From the NCBI RefSeq assembly GCF_016093295.1, contig NZ_JAEDAL010000003.1, positions 124,001-188,000 of the forward strand: a stretch of 64,000 bases of DNA, written 5' to 3'. The translations under genes were made by a program, and so were the position numbers. The stretch is from Inhella gelatinilytica. Lineage in GTDB: Bacteria > Pseudomonadota > Gammaproteobacteria > Burkholderiales > Burkholderiaceae_C. This document shows positions 8,339 to 21,424 of the stretch, one piece after another. Each line of letters begins with the position of its first letter. Within the stretch, counting starts at the first letter, position 1. The notes under the pieces were generated by a model. It was not told where the DNA came from and ran no database searches. It saw nothing but the letters and a program-made list of their open reading frames with translations.

Positions 8339-10009
8339 TCAGTCCACGCGACGAATGCGGTCCAGCGCGGGGGCGCGCACCGTGCGCTGGGCTTGGATGT
8401 AGGTCTCCAAGGCCTCCACGTCCAGCATGGCGTTTTGCCGTTGGCGGCCGGCCCGAAATCCGGGGAAGCCATCACCGCCTTCGGCGACGAAGTTGTTGAC
8501 CACAAGGCGGATTTCGCGCTCGGGCGTCACAGGACGGCCGTTCAGCATCAGGCTGCCCGGCACGATGCGGGCCCCCAACGGGCGTCGGGCGTCCCATGTG
8601 TAGCTCAGGCCTGTGGAGGGCTGAAGCGGGTCGTAGCGACCACTCTCGCGCCATTGGCTCTCAATGAGTTTCTGCAATTCGGCACCACTGAGCGTCATCA
8701 TGACCAAGGTGTTGCCAAAAGGCTGGGCCGTGTAGAGGTCCGCAAAGCGAATCAGGCCGTCGGCGTGTCGCGGTAAGGGGGCCCGAACCCCCCCCGTGTT
8801 GGTCAGCGCCAGTTCGACCCCGAGATGCCGGACCGCCGCGAGTTGCGCATCGGCCACCAAATGCCCCATGGGCCAGCCGCCTGCGCGATCCCCCGCACCC
8901 GTCCGGATTTCCTGATCCAGCCGGCCGATTTCTCGCTCCATCAAGGGTTTGGCTTGTTGAAGGTAGGTGTCGAGGAGCCGAGTCTGGTCGGCATCAGGGG
9001 CGTACTGGTCCAGGCGGACCAGGTGGTTTTTGGCCTGGCTCGTTTGCACGTCCCGGGTCTTGCGGTCCAGTTGCAGTTCAATCTCGGTGACGATGGAACC
9101 GTATTTGTCACCACTGGTGACCAGCTTGCCGGCAATGCGACAGGTATAGGCCCGGTGGGTGTGCCCGGACACCACCACGTCGACCGCGGGGTCAAAGCGC
9201 TGGGTCAAATCCACGATGGGACCGCTGATGCCGGGACATTCATTGTGGCCCCCAGTGGGGTACCCGCCTTCGTGGATCAGCACCACGATGGCTTCGATGC
9301 CTTGGGCTTTCAATTCGGGAACCAGTCGATTAACGGTCTGGACCTCGTCGTCGAATCGCAGACCCTCTATGGCACTGGGCAACACCAGATCGGGCGTTCC
9401 CTTGAGGGTTAAGCCGATGAAGGCGACCGGGACGCCCTCGAAGTGTCGAACGGAATAGGCGGGCAATAGGGTCTTGCCGGACTGGACATCAATGGTGCTG
9501 GCTGCGAGGTATTCAAAGCTGATGCCCTTGTACGGATTCGACCCTTTGCAACCCTCGGTGGGATGGCACCCCCCACGGATACGGCGCAGCAGTTCCACAT
9601 GACCTTTATCGAACTCGTGGTTGCCCACGGCCGAGATGTGCAACCCCATGAGGCTGAGTGACTCAAGGGAGGGTTCGTCGTGAAAGAGGGCCGACAGCAG
9701 GGGGCTCGCTCCAATCAAATCACCTGCCGCAACAAAGACATGATTGGGTTCCCGGGCGCGAAGGGTCTTGACGGCCGTTGCCAGCGCCTTGGAGCCGCCA
9801 ACCGGGATTTGCAGGACCTTCGATGGATCCGCAGGGTCGTTCATGCGGAAGGCAGCCGGCGGCATCAAGTTGCCGTGAAAGTCGTTGATCGCCAAGACCT
9901 GCACCCGAACGGGAGCTTGCGCAACGGGCGGCTGCGCCGAAGGGGTGTGCGAACAAGCGGTCAGGAGGGCTGCGGCGGAGAGGCCGATGCCGCGCAGAAC
10001 ATGCTTCAT
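8339..10009 (-). CDS. Exported 5'-nucleotidase / bifunctional metallophosphatase lipoprotein (UshA-like)
   Basis: A periplasmic or surface nucleotide hydrolase, 556 residues from the ATG at 10009. That start places a lipoprotein signal with lipobox LLTAC/S directly at the N-terminus; the frame continues upstream but lacks an ATG before entering the kinase gene. The metallophosphatase domain shows INDFHGNL, AAGDLIG, VGNHEFDKG and VSGHTHRAYTC, the full dimetal set. The C-terminal 5_nucleotid_C domain carries TNTGGVR and NTLVMMTLSGAEL. UshA relatives hydrolyse NMP, UDP-sugars and also NAD/NMN. It lies 46 bp behind the NadR-type kinase and PnuC genes, so release of nicotinamide riboside for uptake is the favoured role. 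Confidence 0.9.
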   Translation of the reverse strand: MKHVLRGIGLSAAALLTACSHTPSAQPPVAQAPVRVQVLAINDFHGNLMPPAAFRMNDPADPSKVLQIPVGGSKALATAVKTLRAREPNHVFVAAGDLIGASPLLSALFHDEPSLESLSLMGLHISAVGNHEFDKGHVELLRRIRGGCHPTEGCKGSNPYKGISFEYLAASTIDVQSGKTLLPAYSVRHFEGVPVAFIGLTLKGTPDLVLPSAIEGLRFDDEVQTVNRLVPELKAQGIEAIVVLIHEGGYPTGGHNECPGISGPIVDLTQRFDPAVDVVVSGHTHRAYTCRIAGKLVTSGDKYGSIVTEIELQLDRKTRDVQTSQAKNHLVRLDQYAPDADQTRLLDTYLQQAKPLMEREIGRLDQEIRTGAGDRAGGWPMGHLVADAQLAAVRHLGVELALTNTGGVRAPLPRHADGLIRFADLYTAQPFGNTLVMMTLSGAELQKLIESQWRESGRYDPLQPSTGLSYTWDARRPLGARIVPGSLMLNGRPVTPEREIRLVVNNFVAEGGDGFPGFRAGRQRQNAMLDVEALETYIQAQRTVRAPALDRIRRVD

Positions 10010-10055
10010 GGGAGGAACCCGCGCCGAAAAGCGCGATTCTCGTGCGAATACCGCG

Positions 10056-10601
10056 TCAAGAAAGCGAGTGCGGAAAGGAAGGCAGCGCCTGAATGAGGGC
10101 TTGTGCTCGGGGTAAGCGCTCACTCATGGGCCCCGCCAGGACTTGATGGGGGATGTCCTGGGCCTGAAGCAAAGCCAGCAGTTCTGCATGTGTGGAAGCC
10201 CGGACCGCTGGGGACTCCCGCAGGTGCCCATCTGAAATCCAGGGAATGCCTTCGGGGCTGCAGAGCAGGGTCAAGTCGAAGTGGCGCTGGGCGCTCAGTG
10301 CCGCTGTCAGCGCCTGAGCATCGTAAAAGTAATGCAGGCTGTAGACCGCGGTCATCAGGGCCGTGGTGTCTGCGATCACCAGCGGGTGGGCCTTCGCAGC
10401 GGCCGCAATGCGCTGGGTTTGTTCGTCCGCAATGTGAGCCTGTTCCTCGCGAGCCGGCGTGCGACGTTCGCGAATGCACCACTCACGCAGGTATTCGCTG
10501 ACGGTCGCCGCGTTGTGGGTGGCGTATTGCAATCCGAGTAGGGCTGTCAGGGTGCTCTTGCCGGTGCACTCGGCCCCCAGCAAGGCCACGCGACAACTCA
10601 T
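10056..10601 (-). CDS. NadR-type ATP-dependent kinase (probable ribosylnicotinamide kinase)
   Basis: A 181-residue P-loop protein matching the C-terminal kinase domain of NadR. The Walker A is G9-AECTGK-S16-T17, and a Walker-B-like PLVIADTTALMTAVYS follows. The GAECTGKS form is characteristic of NadR kinase domains, which phosphorylate nicotinamide riboside to NMN. The N-terminal NMN adenylyltransferase and DNA-binding parts of enterobacterial NadR are absent, so this is a stand-alone kinase. The start at 10601 overlaps the stop of pnuC as ATGA, strong support for a shared role in nicotinamide riboside salvage. Substrate is inferred from family and context. Confidence 0.85.
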   Translation of the reverse strand: MSCRVALLGAECTGKSTLTALLGLQYATHNAATVSEYLREWCIRERRTPAREEQAHIADEQTQRIAAAAKAHPLVIADTTALMTAVYSLHYFYDAQALTAALSAQRHFDLTLLCSPEGIPWISDGHLRESPAVRASTHAELLALLQAQDIPHQVLAGPMSERLPRAQALIQALPSFPHSLS

Positions 10602-11206
10602 GGACGGGGCATCCGTGGCGCCCGAGCCCATGCCCTCCAACCCAGAACCGACAAGGGGATGAAGGCCGCGTAAAGCAGGACCGTGAGCCAGTAGGCGCGC
10701 AGGGAGAAAAGGATCACGGAGACGGCATTGACCGCCACCCAAAACCCCCAGTTCTCAAGGTACTTGCGGCCCAGTTGAACGGTGGCTACCACGCTGGCGA
10801 CCGTGGGCACGGCGTCCCAATACGGGAGCGGGGAGTCGGTGTAGTGGTCCAGCACCCAACCCAAGAGGGGCGCTCCCACAGCAATGCTGCCCAAGCTCCA
10901 CGCCCAGGCCGTGGGGGCCATGCGCCGAACCGTCAACGTGGATTGTGCTCGCCCTTGCCACCACTGCAGGAAACCCCAAATGGCCATGGCCACGAAGAAC
11001 AGCTGAAGAGCGGCCTCCCCGTACAGCTGACCGTGGAAGAAGAGCAGACCATAGAGGAGGGACGAGGCGGCCGCCAGGGGCCACCCGACCAACCACTGGC
11101 GCATGTTGGCCAGCACCATGGCGATGGACAGCAGGAAAGCAAGGAGTTCAAGCCACGTGAACGGGGTGCCGACCAGGGTCCAGGCCGGTTGGAGCAGCGC
11201 GTCCAT
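10598..11206 (-). CDS. pnuC: PnuC-family nicotinamide riboside transporter
   Basis: A 202-residue inner-membrane protein with about seven hydrophobic helices. Diagnostic PnuC sequence is seen in WPLAAASSLLYGLLFF, LYGEAALQLFFVAMAIWGFLQWW and NWGFWVAVNAVSVILF, the last being the Trp/Asn-lined vitamin site of the family. PnuC carries nicotinamide riboside by facilitated diffusion, and uptake is driven by phosphorylation inside. The gene lies 5 bp after ftsB and overlaps the NadR-type kinase gene by four bases, the textbook partner for metabolic trapping. Confidence 0.92.
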   Translation of the reverse strand: MDALLQPAWTLVGTPFTWLELLAFLLSIAMVLANMRQWLVGWPLAAASSLLYGLLFFHGQLYGEAALQLFFVAMAIWGFLQWWQGRAQSTLTVRRMAPTAWAWSLGSIAVGAPLLGWVLDHYTDSPLPYWDAVPTVASVVATVQLGRKYLENWGFWVAVNAVSVILFSLRAYWLTVLLYAAFIPLSVLGWRAWARAPRMPRP

Positions 11207-11211
11207 GGGGC

Positions 11212-11514
11212 TTAGCGTTTCGAGCCTGAGGCTCGGGACGCCGGATCAAGGGGCAATTTCACGAAGATCTCGTCAGGCTTGATCAGGCCCAACTCGAAGC
11301 GGGCCTTTTCTTCGACCATTTCCAGCCCCTCGCGCAAGTCCTTCAGTTCCGCCCGGGCCCGGGTCTGGGTTTCACGCGCCTGGGCGTTGGCCTGCTCTTG
11401 CTGCTGCAACTGGGTTTGCAGCTCGGCCACGCGCGCGGCCGAGCGCTGGCCGAACCAGAGCTGGGCTTGAACCCAGATCAGGCCGGCTGCCAGCAAGAGG
11501 GCGATGAAGCGCAA
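11212..11514 (-). CDS. ftsB: Cell division protein FtsB (septum formation initiator)
   Basis: A 100-residue bitopic membrane protein: one N-terminal transmembrane helix (residues 3-20) followed by a Gln/Ala/Glu-rich coiled coil (about 25-70) and the conserved FtsB tail ELGLIKPDEIFVKL. It forms the FtsQLB complex that activates septal wall synthesis. It lies 3 bp downstream of eno, the usual order in beta- and gammaproteobacteria, and 5 bp before pnuC. Confidence 0.92.
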   Translation of the reverse strand: MRFIALLLAAGLIWVQAQLWFGQRSAARVAELQTQLQQQEQANAQARETQTRARAELKDLREGLEMVEEKARFELGLIKPDEIFVKLPLDPASRASGSKR

Positions 11515-11517
11515 GAC

Positions 11518-12864
<1,347 letters not shown>

Positions 12865-13173
12865 TCAGACCGGCGCGTAGCCCTCGACCAACGTGACATT
12901 GAAATACTCGGTGGCTCCGGCGCGAAAGCCCCGTGCCTGGGTATAGGCGTCGCCGTGGTACCAGGCCTTGGCCCGCTCCATGCTGGGAAAGCGCAGGACC
13001 GTGATTCGCGCTGGGTTCCAGTCGCCTTCAACGGTTTCGAAAGCACCGCCGCGAACCAGGTACTCGCCCCCACAGGCAGCGATGCTGGCAGGGGCCGCCG
13101 CCATGTAGGCTTTGAAGGCTTCGGAGTCGGTGATCTTGACGGTGATGAGGGCGTAGGCAGGCGTGGTGCTCAT
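12865..13173 (-). CDS. DUF1330 family protein
   Basis: A 102-residue ferredoxin-like alpha/beta-barrel (dimeric) domain protein. The start MSTTPAYALITVKITDSEAFKAYM and the central sequence RITVLRFPSMERAKAWYHGDAY are typical of DUF1330. The function of this family is unknown; the fold resembles small monooxygenases and muconolactone isomerases. It sits 21 bp downstream of kdsA and 60 bp upstream of eno, a position kept in many Burkholderiales. Confidence 0.9.
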   Translation of the reverse strand: MSTTPAYALITVKITDSEAFKAYMAAAPASIAACGGEYLVRGGAFETVEGDWNPARITVLRFPSMERAKAWYHGDAYTQARGFRAGATEYFNVTLVEGYAPV

Positions 13174-13194
13174 GGATGCAAACAGGGCGGGGCC

Positions 13195-15779
<2,585 letters not shown>

Positions 15780-15812
15780 TCAAGAGGAAAGGCGAAGTAT
15801 AACGGCTGGGGT

Positions 15813-16616
15813 TTACCCGCGAACGAGCTCTTCGATCAGATCCAGTACCTGGTGCGCCGTTGTTTCGGGCCGCACAAACGGGAAGAGGTGCCCCCCTTCC
15901 ACGATACGCAGGTTCGGTCCGACAAAGCGTTGCGTGGCGTCCCAACCGCCCTGGCGCATTTCCTCGCTGTCACGCCCCGCGATCAGCCCCACCGGCACGC
16001 GCAAGCCGCGGGTCGCACGGTTCAGGTGATGTGGCAGGGTCGCGTAGATGGCGGTCTCCACCTCTCGCAAAAAAGTCAGGCGCCAGCCTCCGCGCTCGGG
16101 GTCGGGTTCGAAGGCCGTGTCCAGGTAATCCTGCAGCACGCGCGGGTCCCAGGCCTGGAAGTAAGGCTTGCTGCGAAAGTGTGTTTCGAGGCTCTGCCGG
16201 TCGGGCCAATGGTTGCGCCGCCGCTGGGCCACAGCAGCCGGCGGTACGCGGTGGATCCAACCACTGGCCTTACCGGCTTGCACCACGCGGGCGCGCCAGC
16301 CACTGACGTAGGGGGTGTCCAGCATCACCACCGCCTGCACGGTCGCCGGCCGTTTGCAGGCCGCCAGCAGGCTCAGGGCGCCGCCCAGAGAATGCCCAAC
16401 CAAGACACGGGGTTGGGTGGGGGGCAGTTCGGCGTCCGCGAAGTCCAGCAGCTGCGCCACCAGCTCATTCCAGTTGCTACGCACCGGGAACCGGGGATCG
16501 TGCCCATATTGCGGGAGCGCCAGCACGGTGTGACCCGCCGCGCGCCATTGCTCGAACAGCAGGCGGTAGCAACTGGCAGGGTAACTGTTGGCGTGGGAGA
16601 AGAGCAGCGTCGACAT
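15813..16616 (-). CDS. Alpha/beta-fold hydrolase
   Basis: A 267-residue serine hydrolase of unknown substrate. The nucleophile elbow is GHSLGG with Ser76. The likely acid lies in VGLIAGRDSEEM and the His in VEGGHLFPFVRPE near the C-terminus. The oxyanion region FSHANSYPA is near the N-terminus. A cap segment with several Arg and Trp residues (about 120-200) follows the nucleophile. No signal peptide, so cytoplasmic. It lies 105 bp upstream of pyrG on the same strand but is probably a separate unit. Confidence 0.82.
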   Translation of the reverse strand: MSTLLFSHANSYPASCYRLLFEQWRAAGHTVLALPQYGHDPRFPVRSNWNELVAQLLDFADAELPPTQPRVLVGHSLGGALSLLAACKRPATVQAVVMLDTPYVSGWRARVVQAGKASGWIHRVPPAAVAQRRRNHWPDRQSLETHFRSKPYFQAWDPRVLQDYLDTAFEPDPERGGWRLTFLREVETAIYATLPHHLNRATRGLRVPVGLIAGRDSEEMRQGGWDATQRFVGPNLRIVEGGHLFPFVRPETTAHQVLDLIEELVRG

Positions 16617-16645
16617 GGGCGCGTAGTGTGCCGGCCGCCGTATCG

Positions 16646-16651
16646 CAGAAT
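16646..16651 (+). promoter_or_regulatory. Candidate -10 element upstream of the DUF1161 gene
   Basis: CAGAAT followed by GCC lies 36 bp before the ATG at 16688. It resembles the TAGAATGC elements before sdhC and purL. No convincing -35 is seen at the proper spacing. Confidence 0.25.
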
Positions 16652-16687
16652 GCCCTCCACCTCAATGAGATTTAGGGAGATCGCTCC

Positions 16688-16918
16688 ATGCTTAGATCCC
16701 AGTATCTAGCCCTCGCACTAAGCCCCTGGCTCGCCGCGCCCGCCGTGGCAGCGCCCAAGCCCTGCGAGGAACTCAAGACAGAGATTGCGGCCAAGCTTGA
16801 TGCCGCTGGGGTCAAGGCCTACACCTTGAGCATCGTGCCAGCCGACCAGGTGGGGGAGAAGAAAGTGGTGGGCCAATGCGACGCCGGCCGCAAGCGCATC
16901 ACGTACGAGCGCGGGTGA
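16688..16918 (+). CDS. DUF1161 family small periplasmic protein
   Basis: A 76-residue exported protein. A signal peptide of about 21 residues ends near AVAA, followed by the DUF1161 core CEELKTEIAAKLDAAGVKAYTLSIV and a second Cys in VVGQCDAGRK, so one disulfide between the two cysteines is likely. The ribosome site AGGGAG lies 8-13 bases before the ATG. Function is unknown. The TGA abuts the stop codon of convergent mutS with no spacer. Confidence 0.85.
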   Translation: MLRSQYLALALSPWLAAPAVAAPKPCEELKTEIAAKLDAAGVKAYTLSIVPADQVGEKKVVGQCDAGRKRITYERG

Positions 16919-19501
16919 TCAGGTGAGCAGCCCTTTGAGCCGGTAGAGCTGCTCCAGCGCCTCCCGCGGGGAGCAGCTGTCCACATCCAGGGCTTTGAGC
17001 GCGCGCAAGGCTTGGGGCTCGTCGGCCACGGGGGCGGGCGGCGGGGCTGCGAACAGGTCAACTTGCGATTGCGTGCCGACCTTCTGTGCTTCCAAGGCTT
17101 CGAGGCTTGAACGGGCTTGGCGCAGCACCGGGCCGGGCATACCTGCCAGCCGCGCGACCTGCACGCCATAGCTGCGACTGGCCGGGCCGGGTTGCAGCTC
17201 GTGCAGAAAGGCGATGTCGTCGCCCGCCTCCACGGCGGAAACGTGCACGTTGTGCGCTTCGCTCTTTTGGGCGGGCAGTTCGGTCAGCTCGAAGTAGTGC
17301 GTGGCAAAGAGGGTGAGCGAGCGGTTTTTGTCGTGCAAATGCGTGGCAATGGCGCCCGCCAAGGCCAAGCCGTCGAAGGTGCTGGTGCCGCGGCCTATCT
17401 CGTCCATGAGCACCAGGCTTTGCTCGCTGGCGGCGTGCAGGATGGCGGCTGCCTCGGTCATCTCCAGCATGAAGGTGGATTGGGCGTTGGCGAGGTCATC
17501 CGCCGCGCCGATGCGCGTGTGGATGGCGTCCATCGGGCCCAGGCGGCAGGCGGTGGCGGGCACGTAGCTGCCCATGGCGGCCAGCAGGGCGATCAACGCC
17601 ACCTGGCGCATGAAGGTGCTTTTGCCACCCATGTTGGGGCCGGTGATGACGAGCAAACGGCGCTTGGCATCCAGGCGGCAATCGTTGGGTTGAAAGGCGG
17701 TGCCCTTGGTTTCGGCCAAGCGGGCTTCGACGACGGGGTGGCGCCCGGCTTGGATATCGATGCAGGGGTAGGACACAAACTCCGGCGCGCACCAGTTCAA
17801 GGTGGCGGCCCGCTCGGCCAGTGCGGCCAAGACGTCCAGGCTGGCCAGGGCGCGTGCCGTGAGGGCCAGGGGCTCGACGAAGGTGGAGAGATCGTCCAGC
17901 AAGCGCTCGAATAGGAATTTCTCACGGGCCAAGGCGCGCTCGCTGGCGGAGAGCGCCTTGTCCTCAAACGCCTTCAGCTCGGGCGTGATGAAGCGCTCGG
18001 CGTTCTTGAGGGTCTGGCGGCGCTGGTAGCGGTCCGGCACTTTGTCCTTTTGACCCTGCGTCACCTCGATGTAGAACCCATGCACCTTGTTGAACTGCAC
18101 GCGCAAGTTGGGGATGCCGGTGGCTTCGCGCTCGCGGGCTTCCAAATCCAGCAGGAAGGCGTCGCAGTTGGCGTTGATGGCGCGCAACTCGTCCAGTTCG
18201 GCGTCAAAGCCGGTGGCGATCACACCGCCATCGCGCAGCCAAACGGCCGGCTGCTCCATCAGCGCGGTGCGCAGCAGGTCCTCGACGCCGGGTGGGGTGG
18301 CCAGGGCGGCGCGCAAATCGTTCAAAAGCCCGGCGCCGGGTGGCACGCAGGCGGCCAGGGTGGGGAGCTCGGCCAGGGTGTCGCGCAAGCCGGCCAGTTC
18401 GCGTGGGCGCACCTGGCGCAAGGCCACGCGGCTGACGATGCGCTCCACGTCCGAGACGCGGCGCAAGGCCTCGCGCAGCGGGTCAAAGCCCAATTCCATC
18501 AAGGTGGCGATGGCGGTCTGGCGCGCCATGGCCGGGTGGCGGTCGCGTGGCGGTGTCAGCAGCCACTGGCGCAAGCAGCGGCTGCCCATGCCCGTGCGGC
18601 AGCTGTCCAGCAAGGAGAGCAAGGTGGGGCTGTCCTCGCCGCGCAGGGTCTGGGTGAGTTCCAGGTTGCGTTGCGTGGCGGGCGGTAGGTCCATCAGCTC
18701 GGTGGCGCGCAGCACCGAGAGTCGCTTGACATGCCCCAGCGCGCGGCCTTGGGTGTGCTCCAGATAGGCCAGGAGCGCACCGCCCGCGGCTTGGGCGACC
18801 GGGAGATCTTGGGCATTCAGGCCCTGCAGGCTCGCCACGCCGAGTTGCTCGCACAGCTTGCGCTCGCCCAGGGGTGTGTCGAACTGCCAGGCCGGGCGTG
18901 CGGCCACAGGGGCGCGCACCACCGCCAGGGCTTCGGGCTGGCCCGGTGCGCTGTGGTCGCGGGCCACCAAGATCTCGGCGGGGTTCAAGCGGGCCAGCCA
19001 GCCGGACAGCTCCTGGCGGCTGCATTCCAAGAGGCCGATTTCGCCCTGTGAGAGCGTCACCCAGGACAAACCAAAGCGCCCCGCCGCGGCGTGCAGCGCC
19101 AGCAAGGGCGCATCCTGCTTGTCCGCCAGCAGCTCCGAATCGGTGATGGTGCCCGGCGTCACGATGCGCACCACCTTGCGCTCCACCGGCCCTTTGCTGG
19201 CACCCACCTCGCCCACTTGCTCCGCGATCGCGACCGACTCGCCCAGCTTCAACAGCTTGGCGAGGTAGTTTTCCAGCGCCGCCACGGGCACGCCCGCCAT
19301 CACCACGGGCTCCCCCCCACTCTGGCCGCGAACTGTCAGCGTGATGTCCAACAGCGCGTTGCACTTGCGGGCGTCGTCGTAAAAGACTTCGTAGAAATCT
19401 CCCATCCGGAAGAACACCAGCAGGTCGGCATGCTCCGCCTTGATGCGCAGGTACTGCTGCATGAGCGGCGTGTGGGCGCTGAAATCGAGGGTCTCGCTCA
19501 T
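16919..19501 (-). CDS. mutS: DNA mismatch repair protein MutS
   Basis: Mismatch-recognition ATPase, 860 residues. The mismatch-wedge motif is F36-Y-E38 in [11 protein letters not shown]. The ABC-type ATPase shows Walker [14 protein letters not shown], the signature region around [27 protein letters not shown] as Walker B/D-loop, and [11 protein letters not shown] as the H-loop. The start [17 protein letters not shown] is chosen at 19501; a further eight residues upstream are not conserved. Length is normal for the family. Confidence 0.98.
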   Translation of the reverse strand: MSETLDFSAHTPLMQQYLRIKAEHADLLVFFRMGDFYEVFYDDARKCNALLDITLTVRGQSGGEPVVMAGVPVAALENYLAKLLKLGESVAIAEQVGEVGASKGPVERKVVRIVTPGTITDSELLADKQDAPLLALHAAAGRFGLSWVTLSQGEIGLLECSRQELSGWLARLNPAEILVARDHSAPGQPEALAVVRAPVAARPAWQFDTPLGERKLCEQLGVASLQGLNAQDLPVAQAAGGALLAYLEHTQGRALGHVKRLSVLRATELMDLPPATQRNLELTQTLRGEDSPTLLSLLDSCRTGMGSRCLRQWLLTPPRDRHPAMARQTAIATLMELGFDPLREALRRVSDVERIVSRVALRQVRPRELAGLRDTLAELPTLAACVPPGAGLLNDLRAALATPPGVEDLLRTALMEQPAVWLRDGGVIATGFDAELDELRAINANCDAFLLDLEAREREATGIPNLRVQFNKVHGFYIEVTQGQKDKVPDRYQRRQTLKNAERFITPELKAFEDKALSASERALAREKFLFERLLDDLSTFVEPLALTARALASLDVLAALAERAATLNWCAPEFVSYPCIDIQAGRHPVVEARLAETKGTAFQPNDCRLDAKRRLLVITGPNMGGKSTFMRQVALIALLAAMGSYVPATACRLGPMDAIHTRIGAADDLANAQSTFMLEMTEAAAILHAASEQSLVLMDEIGRGTSTFDGLALAGAIATHLHDKNRSLTLFATHYFELTELPAQKSEAHNVHVSAVEAGDDIAFLHELQPGPASRSYGVQVARLAGMPGPVLRQARSSLEALEAQKVGTQSQVDLFAAPPPAPVADEPQALRALKALDVDSCSPREALEQLYRLKGLLT

Positions 19502-19523
19502 CGAACGGGTATCGCAAATGAAC

Positions 19524-19545
19524 AAAGCCCTCGGGAGAGGGCTTT
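19524..19545 (-). terminator. Rho-independent terminator downstream of suhB
   Basis: A 9-bp perfect stem (AAAGCCCTC / GAGGGCTTT) with a 4-nt loop, read on the minus strand just after the suhB stop and before mutS. A TTTGTTCATTT tail follows on the minus strand. It separates suhB from mutS. Confidence 0.7.
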
Positions 19546-19568
19546 AGGAGGAGCTGAGTGTAGGGGTT

Positions 19569-20483
19569 TCAGAGTGGCACGTCGCTGCTGGGATCCCGAA
19601 CCAGCGTAGCGCGGCGTGACTTGGGCTGGGCTCCGGCGGGTGCAGGCGCCTCGGTGGCCAATTCTTCGGTTTGAATCACGCGGCTGTAGGGGGCCAGAAG
19701 CGGCACCAACTGGGCATAGATCTTGGGTGATCCGGCCAAAATTTCCCGCTGGTGGAGGAAATCCGATTCGCCGGTGAAGTTTCCGCACAACCCGCCGGCC
19801 TCTTGCACGATCAGGGAGCCTGCGGCGACGTCCCACGGTGACAAACCGGTCTCGAAAAAGGCGTCGTAATAGCCCGCGGCAACGTAGCAGAGGTCCAGCG
19901 AGGCGGCACCGGGGCGTCGTACACCAGCGGTCTGCTGCATGATTTCTTCAAACAGCTTCAGGTAGCGCTTGAAGTTGTCCCCCTTGCGGAAGGGGAAACC
20001 CGTTCCCACCAGGGCGTCCGACAACCGGGTGCGGCGCGATGCGCGCAGGCGGCGGTCGTTCAAGAAGGCGCCCCGGCCTTTGCTCGCATGGAACAGGTCG
20101 TTGCGGGTCGGGTCGTACACCACCGCTTGTTGCACCACATTGCGGTGCGCGAGCGCGATGGAGACGGCATAGATGGGCAGGCCGTGAATGAAATTGGTCG
20201 TGCCATCCAGCGGGTCGATGATCCACTGGTACTCGGACTGCGAGTTGCCGTGCTCTTTGCCGGATTCTTCGGCCAGGATGCCGTGCTGAGGATAGGCCTC
20301 AAGCAGGGTCTTGATGATGACGGCTTCGGCCGCATGGTCGACTTCGGTCACGAAGTCGTTCGTCGCCTTGGTGCCCACCTTGATGCTGTCCAGGTCCAGC
20401 GATGCGCGGTTGATCACAGCGCCAGCGGCGCGGGCGGCCTTGATGGCCACGTTGAGCATGGGATGCAGAGCTGCAGACGACAT
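19569..20483 (-). CDS. suhB: Inositol-1-monophosphatase family protein (SuhB)
   Basis: A Mg-dependent phosphatase of 304 residues. The family motifs are complete: ILAEESG (first metal acid), [13 protein letters not shown] (second) and [17 protein letters not shown] (third). In proteobacteria SuhB dephosphorylates inositol phosphate in vitro and also acts as an rRNA transcription antitermination factor. The product has a polar C-terminal extension of about 30 residues ([16 protein letters not shown]), longer than E. coli SuhB (267). It diverges from trmJ. Confidence 0.93.
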   Translation of the reverse strand: MSSAALHPMLNVAIKAARAAGAVINRASLDLDSIKVGTKATNDFVTEVDHAAEAVIIKTLLEAYPQHGILAEESGKEHGNSQSEYQWIIDPLDGTTNFIHGLPIYAVSIALAHRNVVQQAVVYDPTRNDLFHASKGRGAFLNDRRLRASRRTRLSDALVGTGFPFRKGDNFKRYLKLFEEIMQQTAGVRRPGAASLDLCYVAAGYYDAFFETGLSPWDVAAGSLIVQEAGGLCGNFTGESDFLHQREILAGSPKIYAQLVPLLAPYSRVIQTEELATEAPAPAGAQPKSRRATLVRDPSSDVPL

Positions 20484-20593
20484 GAAGCGGTCTTCCTGAA
20501 TGGGGGTGGGCTGGCGATGAAAAAGAACGGAGGGCTTGGCAACAGCCAGCCCTCGGATAATCGCGAGATTCTACTAAGTCTGACGAGTTTTGC

Positions 20594-21346
20594 GTGACTC
20601 TCACCCGTTTTGTCCTGATGAACCCGAGCCATCCGGGAAATGTTGGCGCGGCGGCGCGGGCACTCAAGGTGATGGGGTTCCGTGAACTTGTGCTGGTTCG
20701 GCCGCGCTTCGCCGATGTGCTGACGCAGCCTGAAACGATCGCGTTCGCCAGTGGGGCTACCGATGTGCTGAGTGCGGCTCGGGTGGTGGGTTCCTTTGAG
20801 GAGGCGGTGGCTGGCATGCAGCGGGTGGTGGGTACCGCCATGACACCGCGTGATTTCGGCCCCGCTTGCCACGCCCCACGCCCCCTCTTTGAAGCGTGGG
20901 CCACAGAGTCCCAGGTGCCGAGCTTGGCCTTGGTTTTCGGTAGCGAGCGCTTGGGTCTCAGCAACGAGGACGTCTATCGCTGCCACGCGGTGGTTTCCAT
21001 TCCGACGGCGCCCGATTACGGGTCCCTCAATTTGGCGCAGGCGGTGCAATTGCTGGCCTATGAATGGCGCCAAGCGCTCGGAGGCTTCCCGGTACAGGCC
21101 CGCACGGCGCCACCGGATTTGGCCGACGCCCAAGCGGTGCAGGGTTTGCTGCGGCACTGGGAGCGGGCGCTGATTCAGATTGGGTTTCTCGACCCCGCGG
21201 CACCCAAGAAGCTCATGCCGCGCCTGAACCAACTCTTCAATCGGGCGGGCGTCCAGAGCGAAGAGGTGCACATTCTTCGTGGCATCGCCCGGGCGATGCA
21301 GAAGTCAGCCAGTGCGAACCCCGGGTCGGAGATGCCCCGGACCTGA
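20594..21346 (+). CDS. trmJ: tRNA (cytidine/uridine-2'-O-)-methyltransferase TrmJ
   Basis: A SPOUT methyltransferase that modifies position 32 of tRNA. The 250-residue protein shows NPSHPGNVGAAARALKVMGF (motif 1), ALVFGSERLGLSNED (motif 2) and IPTAPDYGSLNLAQAVQLLAYE (motif 3, trefoil knot). A helical C-terminal extension (from about 165) matches TrmJ. The start is a GTG at 20594; the first ATG (residue 9 of this reading) would cut into motif 1. It diverges from suhB and is followed by cysE. Confidence 0.92.
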   Translation: MTLTRFVLMNPSHPGNVGAAARALKVMGFRELVLVRPRFADVLTQPETIAFASGATDVLSAARVVGSFEEAVAGMQRVVGTAMTPRDFGPACHAPRPLFEAWATESQVPSLALVFGSERLGLSNEDVYRCHAVVSIPTAPDYGSLNLAQAVQLLAYEWRQALGGFPVQARTAPPDLADAQAVQGLLRHWERALIQIGFLDPAAPKKLMPRLNQLFNRAGVQSEEVHILRGIARAMQKSASANPGSEMPRT

Positions 21347-21391
21347 CCACGGGTTTGTTGGGTTTCGAAGGCCGGTCGCACGGGGGCTGCC

Positions 21392-21397
21392 TACACT
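21392..21397 (+). promoter_or_regulatory. Candidate -10 element of cysE
   Basis: TACACT lies 27 bp before the cysE ATG, in the 78-bp spacer after trmJ. No good -35 is seen, so the call is weak. Confidence 0.25.
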
Positions 21398-21424
21398 CGC
21401 CGTTCGTCCTTAGAAATTTGAACC

